A stretch of DNA of 64,000 bases from CALJFL01 sp039964455 (GCA_039964455.1 JBDVXK010000014.1:19976-83975), one strand, 5' to 3'; numbered from the stretch's first letter, positions 44,191 through 53,614 are shown. A program made the numbers and translations. The notes: generated from the letters alone by a model not told the origin.

Positions 44191-45939
44191 TCAGGCCGAC
44201 GCGGGCTGCACGAGTGACATATCGACTTCAACAGCCTCAGGCGAAGGCTCCATTTCACTCTGGTCCTGGGTAACGCGCATCACTTCTTCGAGGGAGGTCT
44301 TGCCTTGCACTACCTTGCGTAGCCCATCTTCGTACAGGGTGATCATGCCTTGTCGACGAGCGGCAGCATGCAGCGTGGTCGCATCAGCGCCGGTCATGAT
44401 CACCTGATGCATTTCATCGCCAAGGGGAAACAGCTCGTGAATAGAGGTTCGCCCTCGATAACCCGTGTCCATGCACTCACTACAACCGCGGGCCTGGTAA
44501 ATCTCGGTTTGCCCCGGCTGGACAAAAGGCTTGAGACCATACTGCTGAATCACTTCCTCAGAAAGCGCCACCGGCGCCTTGCAGCTTTTGCATAAGGTAC
44601 GCACCAGACGCTGTGCCAACACGCCGTTTACCGACGACGTGATCAGGTAGCGCTCTATGCCCATATCTTCAAGCCGGGTGATAGCACCGGCTGCGGTATT
44701 GGTGTGTAGCGTGGACAAAACAAGGTGACCTGTCAGGGCGGATTGAACACCTATCTGTGCGGTCTCGGTATCACGCATCTCACCAATCATGATGATGTCC
44801 GGGTCCTGACGCAGTATCGAACGCAGGGCGCGGGCGAAATCCAAATCGATCTGAGCCTGTACCTGAATCTGGTTGACGCCCTGTAGCTGGTATTCCACCG
44901 GATCTTCGACAGTGATAATTTTCAGCGACTCGGCATCAAGCGACGCCAGCGACGCGTATAGCGTGGTCGTTTTACCGGAACCGGTAGGTCCTGTGACTAG
45001 CAACACGCCATGAGGTTTGGCAAGAAGCTTCAAATAGCCATCGAGTGTGTCCTTGCTGAAACCCATATCGGGCAGGCTAAGCTGGATGCTCTCTCTGTCC
45101 AGAACACGCATGACAATGCTTTCACCGTGCACCGTGGGAATAGTCGATACACGCAAATCCAGCTCATGCCCTTTGACGCGGGTCATGATGCGTCCATCCT
45201 GAGGCAAACGCTGCTCAGCGATATTCATGTGCGACAGCAATTTGATGCGCGAAGCAATGGCGGCCGCGAGGCTGGAGCCGGGTGAATCCGGGTACTCCTG
45301 CAATACGCCATCCACCCGGTAACGCAGATGCAGCCCATCTTCAAAAGGCTCGATGTGAATATCGGACGCCCCAAGATCGAGGGCGCGGTGAATAATCTGG
45401 TTAACCAGCCGGATAACCGGGGCCTCGCTGGCCAGATCCTTAAGATGCTCGATGAACTCATCGTCGCTCTGTCCGGCGAACTGGTCACTGATCTCGTCTT
45501 CGTCTTCGCTGTCGTCGCCCTGCTGAAGATAAAGCAGGATCGCCTTGCTGATATCGGATTCCAGACCCAGCGAAATTCGCACTGGCCTTGCCAGCGCCAT
45601 ACCAAGCGCCTTGCCCAGGAAAGGGTCCTGAGCCTTGGCAGCGGCGAAAGTCACTGTATCGTCGTCTACAGCGACTGGCACCACAGCATTGTTAATAAGG
45701 AAGTCTTCCGCCAGGCCTTCCAGCCTGATCGGCTCCTCGGGATAGTCCCCGGCCGCGCACAGCGGCACATCCAGCTGCTGACTCAGCACCTGGGCAAAAT
45801 CGAGCTCGGATACCAGGCCCAGCTTGATCAGTACCTGACCAAACATATCGCCCATCTCTCCCTGGGCGAGCAGCGTGCGCTCAACGTCCCGTTCGGAGAT
45901 TTTTCCCTGCTCTACCAGCAATTCGCCAATTTTCTTCAT
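44191..45939 (-). CDS. gspE: Type II secretion ATPase GspE
   Basis: Cytosolic hexameric ATPase that drives pseudopilus assembly. The start chosen is the ATG at 45939 (MKKIGELLV), giving 582 residues; a frame to 45960 adds seven. Walker A is GPTGSGKTTTLY, the Walker B region is DPDIIMIGEMRDTETAQIG, and the histidine box is LVLSTLHTN. A zinc module is present with two CxxC pairs (LCKSCKAP and GCSECMDTG). The N1 domain, residues 1-150, is XpsE-like. First gene of the operon E-F-G-H-I-J-K-L-M-N-D. Confidence 0.96.
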   Translation of the reverse strand: MKKIGELLVEQGKISERDVERTLLAQGEMGDMFGQVLIKLGLVSELDFAQVLSQQLDVPLCAAGDYPEEPIRLEGLAEDFLINNAVVPVAVDDDTVTFAAAKAQDPFLGKALGMALARPVRISLGLESDISKAILLYLQQGDDSEDEDEISDQFAGQSDDEFIEHLKDLASEAPVIRLVNQIIHRALDLGASDIHIEPFEDGLHLRYRVDGVLQEYPDSPGSSLAAAIASRIKLLSHMNIAEQRLPQDGRIMTRVKGHELDLRVSTIPTVHGESIVMRVLDRESIQLSLPDMGFSKDTLDGYLKLLAKPHGVLLVTGPTGSGKTTTLYASLASLDAESLKIITVEDPVEYQLQGVNQIQVQAQIDLDFARALRSILRQDPDIIMIGEMRDTETAQIGVQSALTGHLVLSTLHTNTAAGAITRLEDMGIERYLITSSVNGVLAQRLVRTLCKSCKAPVALSEEVIQQYGLKPFVQPGQTEIYQARGCSECMDTGYRGRTSIHELFPLGDEMHQVIMTGADATTLHAAARRQGMITLYEDGLRKVVQGKTSLEEVMRVTQDQSEMEPSPEAVEVDMSLVQPASA

Positions 45940-46009
45940 TATTCGCCACGTATTGCACAAAAAATGACCACAGCGCAGGTCTCACCACCGGCGCTGCAGG
46001 CTCAAATCG

Positions 46010-46018
46010 AGTGTATCA
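46010..46018 (-). promoter_or_regulatory. Candidate extended -10 promoter for the type II secretion operon
   Basis: The minus strand reads TGA followed by TACACT, an extended -10 pattern about 70 nt before the gspE ATG, in the 164-nt interval after ipdF. No convincing -35 is present, so this is tentative. Confidence 0.3.
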
Positions 46019-46103
46019 CACCCATCGGAGTAAAAATGTGAATGTTTTCAACCCGTTAAGGTGACGAGTGAAAGCTGATTTTATTCCCTGCGGGAATGGG
46101 TAG

Positions 46104-46895
46104 TTATGCGCGTTGACTGGATACCGGCACGATCTCACCGGTCATATAACCGGAATAATCCGACGCCAGGAACATCATCACGTTGGCCACTTCCCACACT
46201 TCAGCTGCTCGCCCGAATGCTTCTTTGGCGGCCAGTTCCTCGAGAAGTTCCATGGGTGTGGTTTTTTTGAGGAATTCGTGGAACGCGATAGAGGGTGACA
46301 CGGCATTGATACGCACGCCGTGGTCGGCAGCCTCCAGCGCAGAGCAGCGAGTTAGCGCCATTACGCCGGCCTTGGCGGCGGCATAGTGGCACTGCTCTTT
46401 CTGGGCTCGCCAACCCAATACCGAGGCATTATTGACGATCACCCCGGCGCCACGGGGCTGCATTTTCCTGAGCATGGCGCGGGTCATGCGCATGGTGCCT
46501 GTAAGGGTGATATCCAGCACCTGCGACCACTCTTCATCAGGCATATCGACCAAAAGGCGAGTACCGCCAAGGCCGGCATTGTTGATCAGCACGTCTACTC
46601 CGCCCATATTGGCTTCGGCCTCGTCAACCAGCGCCTGCACGTCCGCTTCCACGGTGACATTGGCCAGCTTGCCGTAAACCTCCTGCAAGCCGGTTTCCTC
46701 CTGCAATGCGGCCACAGCCTTGGTCAGGCGCCCCTCGTGAATATCACTGATAGTCACCGCGCGGGCGCCCTCTTCCGCTGCCCGGGTGGCAGCGGCAAAA
46801 CCGATACCAGCCCCCGCGGCGGCGGTAACCAGTACCGATTTTCCCGCCAACAGATTGTGACCTTCAACGTAGGGTGGTGGCTCTTTCAAGGCCAT
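46104..46895 (-). CDS. ipdF: IpdF-type short-chain dehydrogenase of steroid C/D-ring degradation
   Basis: SDR of 263 residues that looks like IpdF (mycobacterial Rv3559c type), which oxidises the 5-hydroxyl of HIP-CoA. It shares unusual blocks with that family: KSVLVTAAAGAGIG (NAD site), NNASVLGWRAQKEQCHYAAAKAGVMALTRCSA and RINAVSPSIA. The catalytic set is Ser158, Tyr171 and Lys175. Cofactor preference cannot be read securely, though an acidic Asp after the second strand (SDIHE) suggests NAD. It is the last gene of the fourteen-gene operon, 46 nt after an acyl-CoA dehydrogenase. Similarity is recalled from memory, not computed. Confidence 0.87.
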   Translation of the reverse strand: MALKEPPPYVEGHNLLAGKSVLVTAAAGAGIGFAAATRAAEEGARAVTISDIHEGRLTKAVAALQEETGLQEVYGKLANVTVEADVQALVDEAEANMGGVDVLINNAGLGGTRLLVDMPDEEWSQVLDITLTGTMRMTRAMLRKMQPRGAGVIVNNASVLGWRAQKEQCHYAAAKAGVMALTRCSALEAADHGVRINAVSPSIAFHEFLKKTTPMELLEELAAKEAFGRAAEVWEVANVMMFLASDYSGYMTGEIVPVSSQRA

Positions 46896-46941
46896 GTCGT
46901 ATTCCTCTCTTAATGTCTAACCGCTGTCTGGCAGCAGCTGC

Positions 46942-48132
46942 CTAGCCGCGGGGTTCGCGGGGCATGCCCAGCGCCCGTTCGGCAATGATATTGCGCTGGA
47001 TCTGGTTGGTTCCGCCATAAATGGTGTCGGAGCGGGTAAACAGGTACATCGATTGCAGCCTGTTCAGCTGGTAAGGCCCCTCTTCGATAATCTCACTTTC
47101 GGCGCCCAGAACATCCATCGCCAGTTTGCCCAGGTTACGGTGCCAGGTAGCCCAGTACAGCTTGTAGATCATCGCTTCTTTCTGCAGGGTGCCGTCATCG
47201 CCACCGCCAGACAGCATGCGCATACTGTTGAATCGCATAATGCGCAGGCCAACATGGGCATCGGCAATGCGCTGGCGAATCACCGGGTCGTTGGCAGCGC
47301 CATTTTCCCGGGCGATGCGAATAATCTCGTCAAACTCATTCTGGAACAGCATCTGCTGGCCCAGAGTGGAAACGCCCCGCTCAAAGCCAAGCAGCCCCAT
47401 AGCCACCTTCCAGCCGTCACCGGGCGCGCCGACGATATCAGCGACATCACATACCGCCTCGTCGAAGAACACCTCATTAAATTCCGAGGTGCCGGTAAGC
47501 TGTTGAATAGGCCTGATCTCGATATTCGGTTGATCCAGCGTCATCAGGAAAAAGCCCAAGCCCTTGTGCCCAACAGAATCAGGATCAGTACGCGCAATCA
47601 CGAAGCAGTACTGCGACTCGTGGGCCAGCGAAGTCCAGACCTTCTGCCCGGTGATTCGCCACTGCTGGCTATCCTCATCAAAAACGGCTTTGGTTTTGAC
47701 ATTGGCCAGGTCTGAGCCAGCGTTGGGCTCGGAATAACCCTGACACCAGAAATCTTCTCCGCGCAGGATACCCGGCAGATAACGAGCTTTCTGCTCCTCG
47801 CTGCCAAAGGCGATCAGTGTTGGCCCAGTCAGGGTTTCGCCAATATGACCCATACGGCCGGGACCACCGGCGCGGGCATACTCTTCATTGAAAATCACCT
47901 GCTGCTCGATACTGGCGCCGCGACCGCCGTGAGCCTCCGGCCAGCCTATGCAGGCCCAACCACCTTCATACAAACGGTTTTCCCAGGCTTTGCGCTCTTC
48001 GACCACACTGTGCTCGTCACCGGGGCCGCCGCGAAAGCGCACATTGGCGAAGTCACCGCTGAGATTCTCTTCCAACCAGGCCGCCGCCTCGGCGCGGAAG
48101 GCTTCATCGGCCGCATTAAAACTCAACTTCAT
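46942..48132 (-). CDS. Acyl-CoA dehydrogenase, catalytic-Glu subunit of pair 1
   Basis: 396 residues, FAD-dependent. Domain order is normal (N-helical, beta with CQGYSEPNAGSDLANVKT, then C-helical). The likely catalytic base is Glu251 in LGFERGVST, at the isovaleryl/long-chain-type position. The C-terminal loop has YGGTNQIQ, with Gly where medium-chain enzymes have their Glu. It overlaps the next acyl-CoA dehydrogenase gene by 4 nt. That neighbour lacks the base, so an alpha2beta2 pair as in actinobacterial sterol enzymes is likely. It probably acts in desaturation of HIP-CoA or a later ring-cleavage product. Confidence 0.85.
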   Translation of the reverse strand: MKLSFNAADEAFRAEAAAWLEENLSGDFANVRFRGGPGDEHSVVEERKAWENRLYEGGWACIGWPEAHGGRGASIEQQVIFNEEYARAGGPGRMGHIGETLTGPTLIAFGSEEQKARYLPGILRGEDFWCQGYSEPNAGSDLANVKTKAVFDEDSQQWRITGQKVWTSLAHESQYCFVIARTDPDSVGHKGLGFFLMTLDQPNIEIRPIQQLTGTSEFNEVFFDEAVCDVADIVGAPGDGWKVAMGLLGFERGVSTLGQQMLFQNEFDEIIRIARENGAANDPVIRQRIADAHVGLRIMRFNSMRMLSGGGDDGTLQKEAMIYKLYWATWHRNLGKLAMDVLGAESEIIEEGPYQLNRLQSMYLFTRSDTIYGGTNQIQRNIIAERALGMPREPRG

Positions 48133-49298
48133 GCCGCTGCCTCCCCATCCAGTAACTGCGTCGCCAGACGCTCTCGATGCCAGGCACCGTTACCGAGGAA
48201 ACTCTCTGTCGATTTTGCGCGCTTGAAGTAGAGCTGTATGTCGTACTCCTCGGTAATGCCCACACCGCCGTGTAGTTGAATGCCACAACCGGCATTGAAA
48301 AAATAAGCATCACTGCAGTAGGCCTTGGCAATACTGGCAGCCTCAGGTAATTCGTCGGCCAATGCTCCGCCAGAGAGCGCCTCATCGGCGATACAGCCCG
48401 CATAGTAAAGGGCCGAGCGACTGGCCTCAGCTTTCAGCATCATATCCGCCGCTTTGTGCTTGAGGGCCTGATAGGACGCGATAACACGACCGAACTGCAC
48501 CCGCTCCTGCATATAGGCCACGGAGATATCCAGTGACTGCTGCGCACCGCCCACCTGGTCGGCGGCAATGGCGATGGTGGCAAGATCAATAATCCGATTT
48601 AACTGCGCGCCCGCCTGACCTGCTTCACCAAGACGGGCCGAGGCAGCCAGCACCACGTCATTGAGTTCGACCTCAGCAAGACGCCGGGTCTGATCCATGG
48701 TGGGCAGCCAACGGCGCTTCACACCCGCAGTATCTGCAGGTAATACAAACAAGCTGATTCCCGCATCGCCCTGCGATCCCGGCTCGCGGGCCGCCACGAT
48801 CAACAGGTCTGCAGAATGCCCATCGGGCACGTAGCGATACGTTCCATTGAGGGTGATGTTTTCTCCCGCGGCCACACAGGTAGCGGAAACGGCATCAGTG
48901 CCCCAGCGACCCGAAGCATCGGTATAGGCCAGCGTGGCCGTTGCACCAGCAACAATCTGCGGCAGGTACTGCGCCTGCTGCGCTTCACTGCCAGCAATAC
49001 GCAGGGCATTCACGCCGAGACACACCGTGGCGTAAAACGGTGAACACAGCAGGTATCGGCCCATCTGTTCCAGCATGGCCAACAGCTCCACATAGCCAAG
49101 ACCCATGCCCCCATGTTCCTCGGGAATGTGTATGGCCTGCCAGAACATCTCCTCGCAAATGCGTTGCCACAGCTCGGGGTCATAGCCCAGCTCGGTTGCC
49201 ATGGCCTGGCGAACCGCCGCGCTGGTTGATACTTCCGCCAGAAAGGCCTGCGCGGTATCGCGTATCATGGCCTGCTCTTCGGTGAACTTGAAATCCAT
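48129..49298 (-). CDS. Acyl-CoA dehydrogenase-like partner subunit of pair 1 (no catalytic Glu)
   Basis: 389 residues. It keeps the N-terminal helical domain and the FAD-related C-terminal motifs (MQERVQFGRVIASYQALKH and QLHGGVGITEEYDIQLY). It has no FERG-type glutamate; the equivalent region reads IAADQVGGAQQSLD. The substrate-loop segment AYTDASGRWGT also diverges from the usual SEPxAGSD. It overlaps its partner by 4 nt. Such catalytically incomplete subunits form heterotetramers with a complete partner in steroid degradation. Functional dependence is inferred. Confidence 0.82.
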   Translation of the reverse strand: MDFKFTEEQAMIRDTAQAFLAEVSTSAAVRQAMATELGYDPELWQRICEEMFWQAIHIPEEHGGMGLGYVELLAMLEQMGRYLLCSPFYATVCLGVNALRIAGSEAQQAQYLPQIVAGATATLAYTDASGRWGTDAVSATCVAAGENITLNGTYRYVPDGHSADLLIVAAREPGSQGDAGISLFVLPADTAGVKRRWLPTMDQTRRLAEVELNDVVLAASARLGEAGQAGAQLNRIIDLATIAIAADQVGGAQQSLDISVAYMQERVQFGRVIASYQALKHKAADMMLKAEASRSALYYAGCIADEALSGGALADELPEAASIAKAYCSDAYFFNAGCGIQLHGGVGITEEYDIQLYFKRAKSTESFLGNGAWHRERLATQLLDGEAAA

Positions 49299-49311
49299 GG
49301 TTTGCGCTTCC

Positions 49312-50199
49312 TCAGGTACCGTAGACTTTCTGGGCTGGCACTTCCTTGCCCAATAAGGTCGCTACCGCACCGCCAACTTCTTCCGGCTGCCAGCGAGCAC
49401 CCTTGTCGACACCCTCGGTAGTACGCCAGCCATCACCAATGGATATCTTGCCGCCCTCGGCTTCAAAAACGCGCCCGGTCAGGTCGGCAGACTCAGCAGA
49501 GGCAAGCCAGGCAACCAGCGAAGAAACATTCTCCGGCGCCCAGTAATCAAAACTGTCATCTTCAGGCTTGGCCATGCGCTGGGCCATCTCCGGTACTGCG
49601 GTGGTCATGCCAGTGCGCGCTGCCGGGGTAACCGCATTCGCCGTAATGCCGTAGCGTCCAAGCTCCGCCGCCTGGTTAAGCGTCAGTGCGGCAATTCCCG
49701 CTTTGGCCGCCGCATAGTTTGACTGGCCTATGGAGCCCTGCAAGCCGGCGCCCGAGCTTGTGTTAATGATGCGCGCATCTACAGTCTGGCCTTCCTTCGA
49801 ACGGCCGCGCCAGTAATGCACCGCATGGCTGGTGATGCAAAAGTGCCCTTTCAGGTGCACCGCCATCACGGCATCCCAGTCAGCTTCTGTCATTGAGGCA
49901 AACATCCGATCGCGATTGATGCCGGCGTTATTGATCACCGCGTGCAAGTCACCAAAGGAATCAATGGCCTGCTTCACCGCGTTTAGGCTGTCATCGTAGT
50001 TGGTAATGTCTGACGTATTCACCACGGCCTTGCCACCGGCTGCGGTGATCTCAGCTACCACTTCAGCGGCAGCTGCTTCGTTAATATCGTTGACCACCAC
50101 ACTCGCACCTTCAGCTGCCAGTACGCGGGCATGCGCCGCGCCAAGGCCGCCGCCGGCACCGGTGATGATGGCAACGCGTCCTTCACAAATTCCGCTCAT
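49312..50199 (-). CDS. Short-chain dehydrogenase, multifunctional-enzyme type
   Basis: 295 residues from the ATG at 50199; a frame to 50304 would overlap the thiolase by 92 nt. The NAD(P) loop is TGAGGGLG, the DINEAAAAE region follows strand 2, and catalytic Tyr162 and Lys166 lie in QSNYAAAKAG. The C-terminal extension (FDYWAPENVSSLVAWLASAESADLTGRVFEAEGGKIS) is that of peroxisomal MFE-2/17-beta-HSD4-like SDRs. An SDR of this kind (Rv3548c type) accompanies the mycobacterial ring-degradation genes. It likely oxidises a hydroxyacyl-CoA intermediate; the precise step is not known to me. Confidence 0.82.
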   Translation of the reverse strand: MSGICEGRVAIITGAGGGLGAAHARVLAAEGASVVVNDINEAAAAEVVAEITAAGGKAVVNTSDITNYDDSLNAVKQAIDSFGDLHAVINNAGINRDRMFASMTEADWDAVMAVHLKGHFCITSHAVHYWRGRSKEGQTVDARIINTSSGAGLQGSIGQSNYAAAKAGIAALTLNQAAELGRYGITANAVTPAARTGMTTAVPEMAQRMAKPEDDSFDYWAPENVSSLVAWLASAESADLTGRVFEAEGGKISIGDGWRTTEGVDKGARWQPEEVGGAVATLLGKEVPAQKVYGT

Positions 50200-50212
50200 T
50201 CTCTGTTCGCCC

Positions 50213-51361
50213 CTACAATCGTTCGATAATGGTGACGTTGGCCTGGCCACCGCCTTCACACATGGTCTGCAGGCCGTAACGGCCGCCACTGCGCTCCAAC
50301 TCACATAAAAGCGTGGTCATCAGCTTGGTACCCGTGGCACCCAAGGGGTGGCCCAGTGCAATGGCGCCACCATTCACGTTGATTTTCTCGTGCGGGTAAC
50401 CGGTTTCAATCAGCCAGGACATCGGCACAGAGGCGAAGGCCTCGTTGATCTCAACCAGGTCCATATCTTCCAGCTTCATGCCCGACTTCTTCATGGCATA
50501 AGCGGTTGCGGGGATCGGTGCCGTCAACATCCACACCGGGTCATCGCCGCGCACACTCATGTGCGCAATACGGGCACGAGGCGTCAGGTTATAACGCTTC
50601 AAGGCGTCCTCAGACACAATCAACATCGCCGACGAACCGTCACAAGTCTGGCTGGAGACACCAGCAGTAATCGTTCCGCCCTCGGCCAATGGTTGCAGTT
50701 CGGCCATTTTTTCCATGCTGGTGTGACGCGGCGTCTCATCCATTTCCAGTCCATTCAGTGGCGCTATCTCGCGGTCGAAGCGGCCCTCCTCAATGGCCGC
50801 CAGCGCACGGCGGTGAGACTCCAGCGAAAAGGCCTCCATTTGCTCGCGACTGATCTTCCACTTGTCGGCAATCATCTGCGCCGACTTGAACTGCGAGATT
50901 GAAACGTCGCCATAGCGCGCCACCCAACCCTGGCTACCGGAAAACGGATCGCTGAAACCCAGGGGCTGCGCTGCCACCATGGCCGATGAAATAGGAATCT
51001 GGCTCATGGTCTGCACACCGCCGGCAATCACCACATCATTGACGCCGGACATCACTGCCTGGGCAGCAAAGTGCACCGATTGCTGGGAAGAACCACACTG
51101 TCTGTCGATAGTGGTGCCGGGAACCTCATCGGAAAGACCAGCGGCCAACCAACAGGTACGTGCAATGTCACCCGCCAACGGGCCAATGGCATCGAGGCAG
51201 CCGAAGATGACATCGTCATAATCGACGTCAGGAATATCGTTGCGCTCTACCAGCGTCTTCAACACGTGTGCGCCAAGATCGGCACCGTGTACCTCGGCCA
51301 GGCTTCCCCTGCGGCGTCCGGTAGGAGAACGCACTGCATCTACAATATAAGCTTCTGCCAT
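50213..51361 (-). CDS. fadA6: FadA6-type thiolase
   Basis: Acetyl-CoA C-acyltransferase, 382 residues. Nucleophilic Cys89 is in TTIDRQCGSSQQS. The other catalytic parts are GHPLGATG (His) and MCEGGGQANV (second Cys). The blocks VIAGGVQTMSQIPISSAM and RYGDVSISQF strongly resemble actinobacterial FadA6, which removes acetyl-CoA from ring-degradation products. It lies 27 nt after the partner acyl-CoA dehydrogenase subunit of pair 2 in the same operon. Confidence 0.88.
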   Translation of the reverse strand: MAEAYIVDAVRSPTGRRRGSLAEVHGADLGAHVLKTLVERNDIPDVDYDDVIFGCLDAIGPLAGDIARTCWLAAGLSDEVPGTTIDRQCGSSQQSVHFAAQAVMSGVNDVVIAGGVQTMSQIPISSAMVAAQPLGFSDPFSGSQGWVARYGDVSISQFKSAQMIADKWKISREQMEAFSLESHRRALAAIEEGRFDREIAPLNGLEMDETPRHTSMEKMAELQPLAEGGTITAGVSSQTCDGSSAMLIVSEDALKRYNLTPRARIAHMSVRGDDPVWMLTAPIPATAYAMKKSGMKLEDMDLVEINEAFASVPMSWLIETGYPHEKINVNGGAIALGHPLGATGTKLMTTLLCELERSGGRYGLQTMCEGGGQANVTIIERL

Positions 51362-51388
51362 TTTTCTATTCCTCGAAAAGTTATTTAT

Positions 51389-52438
51389 TCAATTAGCAAA
51401 TGTTGCGCCGGCACCCAGTGCTGCACCGTCGGCAAAAATATGATCGGCAACCCGTGCCTTGTGAAAACCGGCATCGCCCCAACTATTGGCCAGCGCCCAG
51501 GCTTTCTTCATGTAAATCTGCAGGTCTACTTCCCAGGTGTAGCCCATGGCGCCATGCACCTGGATACTGTTTTTGGCGGCCAACTTGGCGGCGTCACACG
51601 CCACGATTTTGGCGTGGGACACTGCCTGGGAAGCGTTTGCGCTGTCCGTGGAAAGAGCACAGGCCGCGCGATGCACCGGCGCCTTAGCATATTCCAGCTG
51701 CACTGCCACGTTGGCCATATGGTGTTTGACCGCCTGAAAGGAACCCACGGGCTTGCCGAACTGCTGACGGTCGGCCGTGTACTGTACCGACAGATCAACC
51801 ATGCGTTGCGCTAACCCCAGCGCCTGGGCAGCGGCACCCAGTGCCCCGTGATCCAATGCTCGCGCGAGTAATTGCGCAGCCTGCTCGCCCTGCGCGATCA
51901 CGTTTCCTGCACCATTGATTGTTACTCTGAACAATTGCCGCGAGGGATCAACCGACTCGCTGCGTTGCAGCTCACATTGCTCCGGCGTCACAGCGTGTAT
52001 CTCACCCCCCTGCTCCAACAGCAGCAGGTTTGCGATATGTGCATCTTCAACCAGCAGGTTCTGTTCCAGGCCAACAGCCACGATGCCCTCGCCCGCTGCA
52101 ATTTTCGGCAGCCACTCTGTCGCCGTGTCGCCTCCCAGCGCCTCCAGCATAGGAACCGCTACCAGAGCCGTCTGAACCAAGGGCTCGGGCAACGCCACAT
52201 ACCCACATTCCTGCGCCAGCAAAACAAAATCAAGTGAGTTCATGCCCAACCCACCAAATGCTTCCGGCACGGTGATACCCACCAAACCCAACTCTACAAG
52301 CTGTTGCCACAGAGCCGGGTCACGCCCACTGTCGCTATCCCAGCCGGCACGAATTCGCTCGGCAGTTACCTCGGTGCGCATAAAGTCGCTAACGGAGTCA
52401 CGAAACAACAACTGGTCTTCTGTAAAAGTAAAATCCAT
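51389..52438 (-). CDS. Acyl-CoA dehydrogenase-like partner subunit of pair 2 (no catalytic Glu)
   Basis: 349 residues, shorter than usual. The N-terminal region FTFTEDQLLFRDSVSDFMR and the C-terminal SVQYTADRQQFGKPVGSFQAVKHHMAN and QVHGAMGYTWEVDLQIYMKKA are acyl-CoA dehydrogenase features. The Glu-containing FERG motif is missing (ALDHGALGAAAQALG at that place) and the middle beta domain is reduced. It is next to a complete partner (52441-53604, 2 nt apart) and most likely forms a heterotetramer with it. Confidence 0.82.
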   Translation of the reverse strand: MDFTFTEDQLLFRDSVSDFMRTEVTAERIRAGWDSDSGRDPALWQQLVELGLVGITVPEAFGGLGMNSLDFVLLAQECGYVALPEPLVQTALVAVPMLEALGGDTATEWLPKIAAGEGIVAVGLEQNLLVEDAHIANLLLLEQGGEIHAVTPEQCELQRSESVDPSRQLFRVTINGAGNVIAQGEQAAQLLARALDHGALGAAAQALGLAQRMVDLSVQYTADRQQFGKPVGSFQAVKHHMANVAVQLEYAKAPVHRAACALSTDSANASQAVSHAKIVACDAAKLAAKNSIQVHGAMGYTWEVDLQIYMKKAWALANSWGDAGFHKARVADHIFADGAALGAGATFAN

Positions 52439-52440
52439 AA

Positions 52441-53604
52441 CTACCTCGGCATCCCCAGCATTCTTTCCGCGATGATATTGCGCTGAATCTCATTGGTACC
52501 TGCGTAGATCGGCCCCGACTGGGCAAACAGGAACCCATCCAGCCAGTTGCCAACGCCCTGCGCCGCTGGCGCGTGAGGTAGCAATTCTGCGCGCGCGCCA
52601 AGAATGCTCATGGCAGTGGCGTGCATGGTCTGGTCCAGCTCTGACCAGAATATTTTGTTGGTGGATGACTCGGCGCCAATCTTGCCGCCCTGGCTAAGTC
52701 GGCAAGCGGTTTGGTAAGTCGACAAACAGTAACTTTCGGCATCGAGATAGGCGCGAATCACCGCCTCTTTAACAGCGGGATCACGATCGGCTTCGGCACG
52801 GTTTTCTTTATACAACTCGACCAGACGTCGTGCTGTCTCCTGGAATCTGGCCGGCGAACGCAGCATCAAACCACGTTCAAAGCCTGCGGTGGCCATTGCA
52901 ACACTCCAGCCCGCACCCTCGTCGCCCAGCCGATTGTCGACCGAGACTTCCACGTCGTCGAAAAATATCTCGGCGAAGCCCGGCAGCCCATCCAATTGCG
53001 GAATCGGCCGCACGGTAATGCCCGGTGTATTCAGTGGCACCAGAATGAAGGTCAGTCCGCGGTGACGCTGCGAGTCAGGGTCGGTGCGAAACATGCCAAA
53101 AACCCAGTCTGCCCAAACCGCACGGGTCGACCAGATCTTCTGGCCATTGACGATGTACTTGTCACCTTCCAGTCTGGCTGTTGCGCGAATGGCGGCCATA
53201 TCAGAACCGGCATTTGGCTCACTCCAGCCCTGCGCCCAGACTTCTTCGCCGTTAGCCATCTTCGGCAAAATGCGCGCCTTTTGCTCCTCAGTGCCGTACT
53301 CCATAAGCGTGGGACCAAGCAGAAAAATACCGTTCTGATTCACCCGCAGCGGTGCGCCGGCACGGTAATACTCTTCTTCGAAGATCAGCCACTCAATCAG
53401 GTCGCAAGCCCTGCCGCCCAGCGACTCCGGCCAGGTGACCATACCCCAACGGCCCTCGTTGAGTTTTGCTTCCCATTCACGGTGCTGGCGAAAGCCCTCC
53501 TCAGTATCGAAACTTTGCAGGGCCTGCGCGGGCACGTTGGCACCCAGCCAACCGCGCACCTCCTGACGAAAGGCTTGCTGATCCGGTGTATATGACAGAT
53601 TCAT
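52441..53604 (-). CDS. Acyl-CoA dehydrogenase, catalytic-Glu subunit of pair 2
   Basis: 387 residues from the ATG at 53604; the open frame to 53670 would overlap the hydratase gene. The beta domain has QGWSEPNAGSDMAAIRAT. The probable base is Glu243 in TAGFERGLM. The C-terminus is YAGTNEIQRNIIAERMLGMPR, with Ala at the medium-chain Glu position. It resembles the 46942 product in layout but is clearly divergent in sequence, so the two pairs likely act on different CoA intermediates. Confidence 0.85.
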   Translation of the reverse strand: MNLSYTPDQQAFRQEVRGWLGANVPAQALQSFDTEEGFRQHREWEAKLNEGRWGMVTWPESLGGRACDLIEWLIFEEEYYRAGAPLRVNQNGIFLLGPTLMEYGTEEQKARILPKMANGEEVWAQGWSEPNAGSDMAAIRATARLEGDKYIVNGQKIWSTRAVWADWVFGMFRTDPDSQRHRGLTFILVPLNTPGITVRPIPQLDGLPGFAEIFFDDVEVSVDNRLGDEGAGWSVAMATAGFERGLMLRSPARFQETARRLVELYKENRAEADRDPAVKEAVIRAYLDAESYCLSTYQTACRLSQGGKIGAESSTNKIFWSELDQTMHATAMSILGARAELLPHAPAAQGVGNWLDGFLFAQSGPIYAGTNEIQRNIIAERMLGMPR

Positions 53605-53614
53605 CGATTTACCC

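Noticed and set aside
46083..46097. Hairpin ATTCCC-TGC-GGGAAT after the ipdF stop
   Set aside because: Short stem and no following run of T; may be chance, so ipdF read-through into the secretion operon cannot be excluded.
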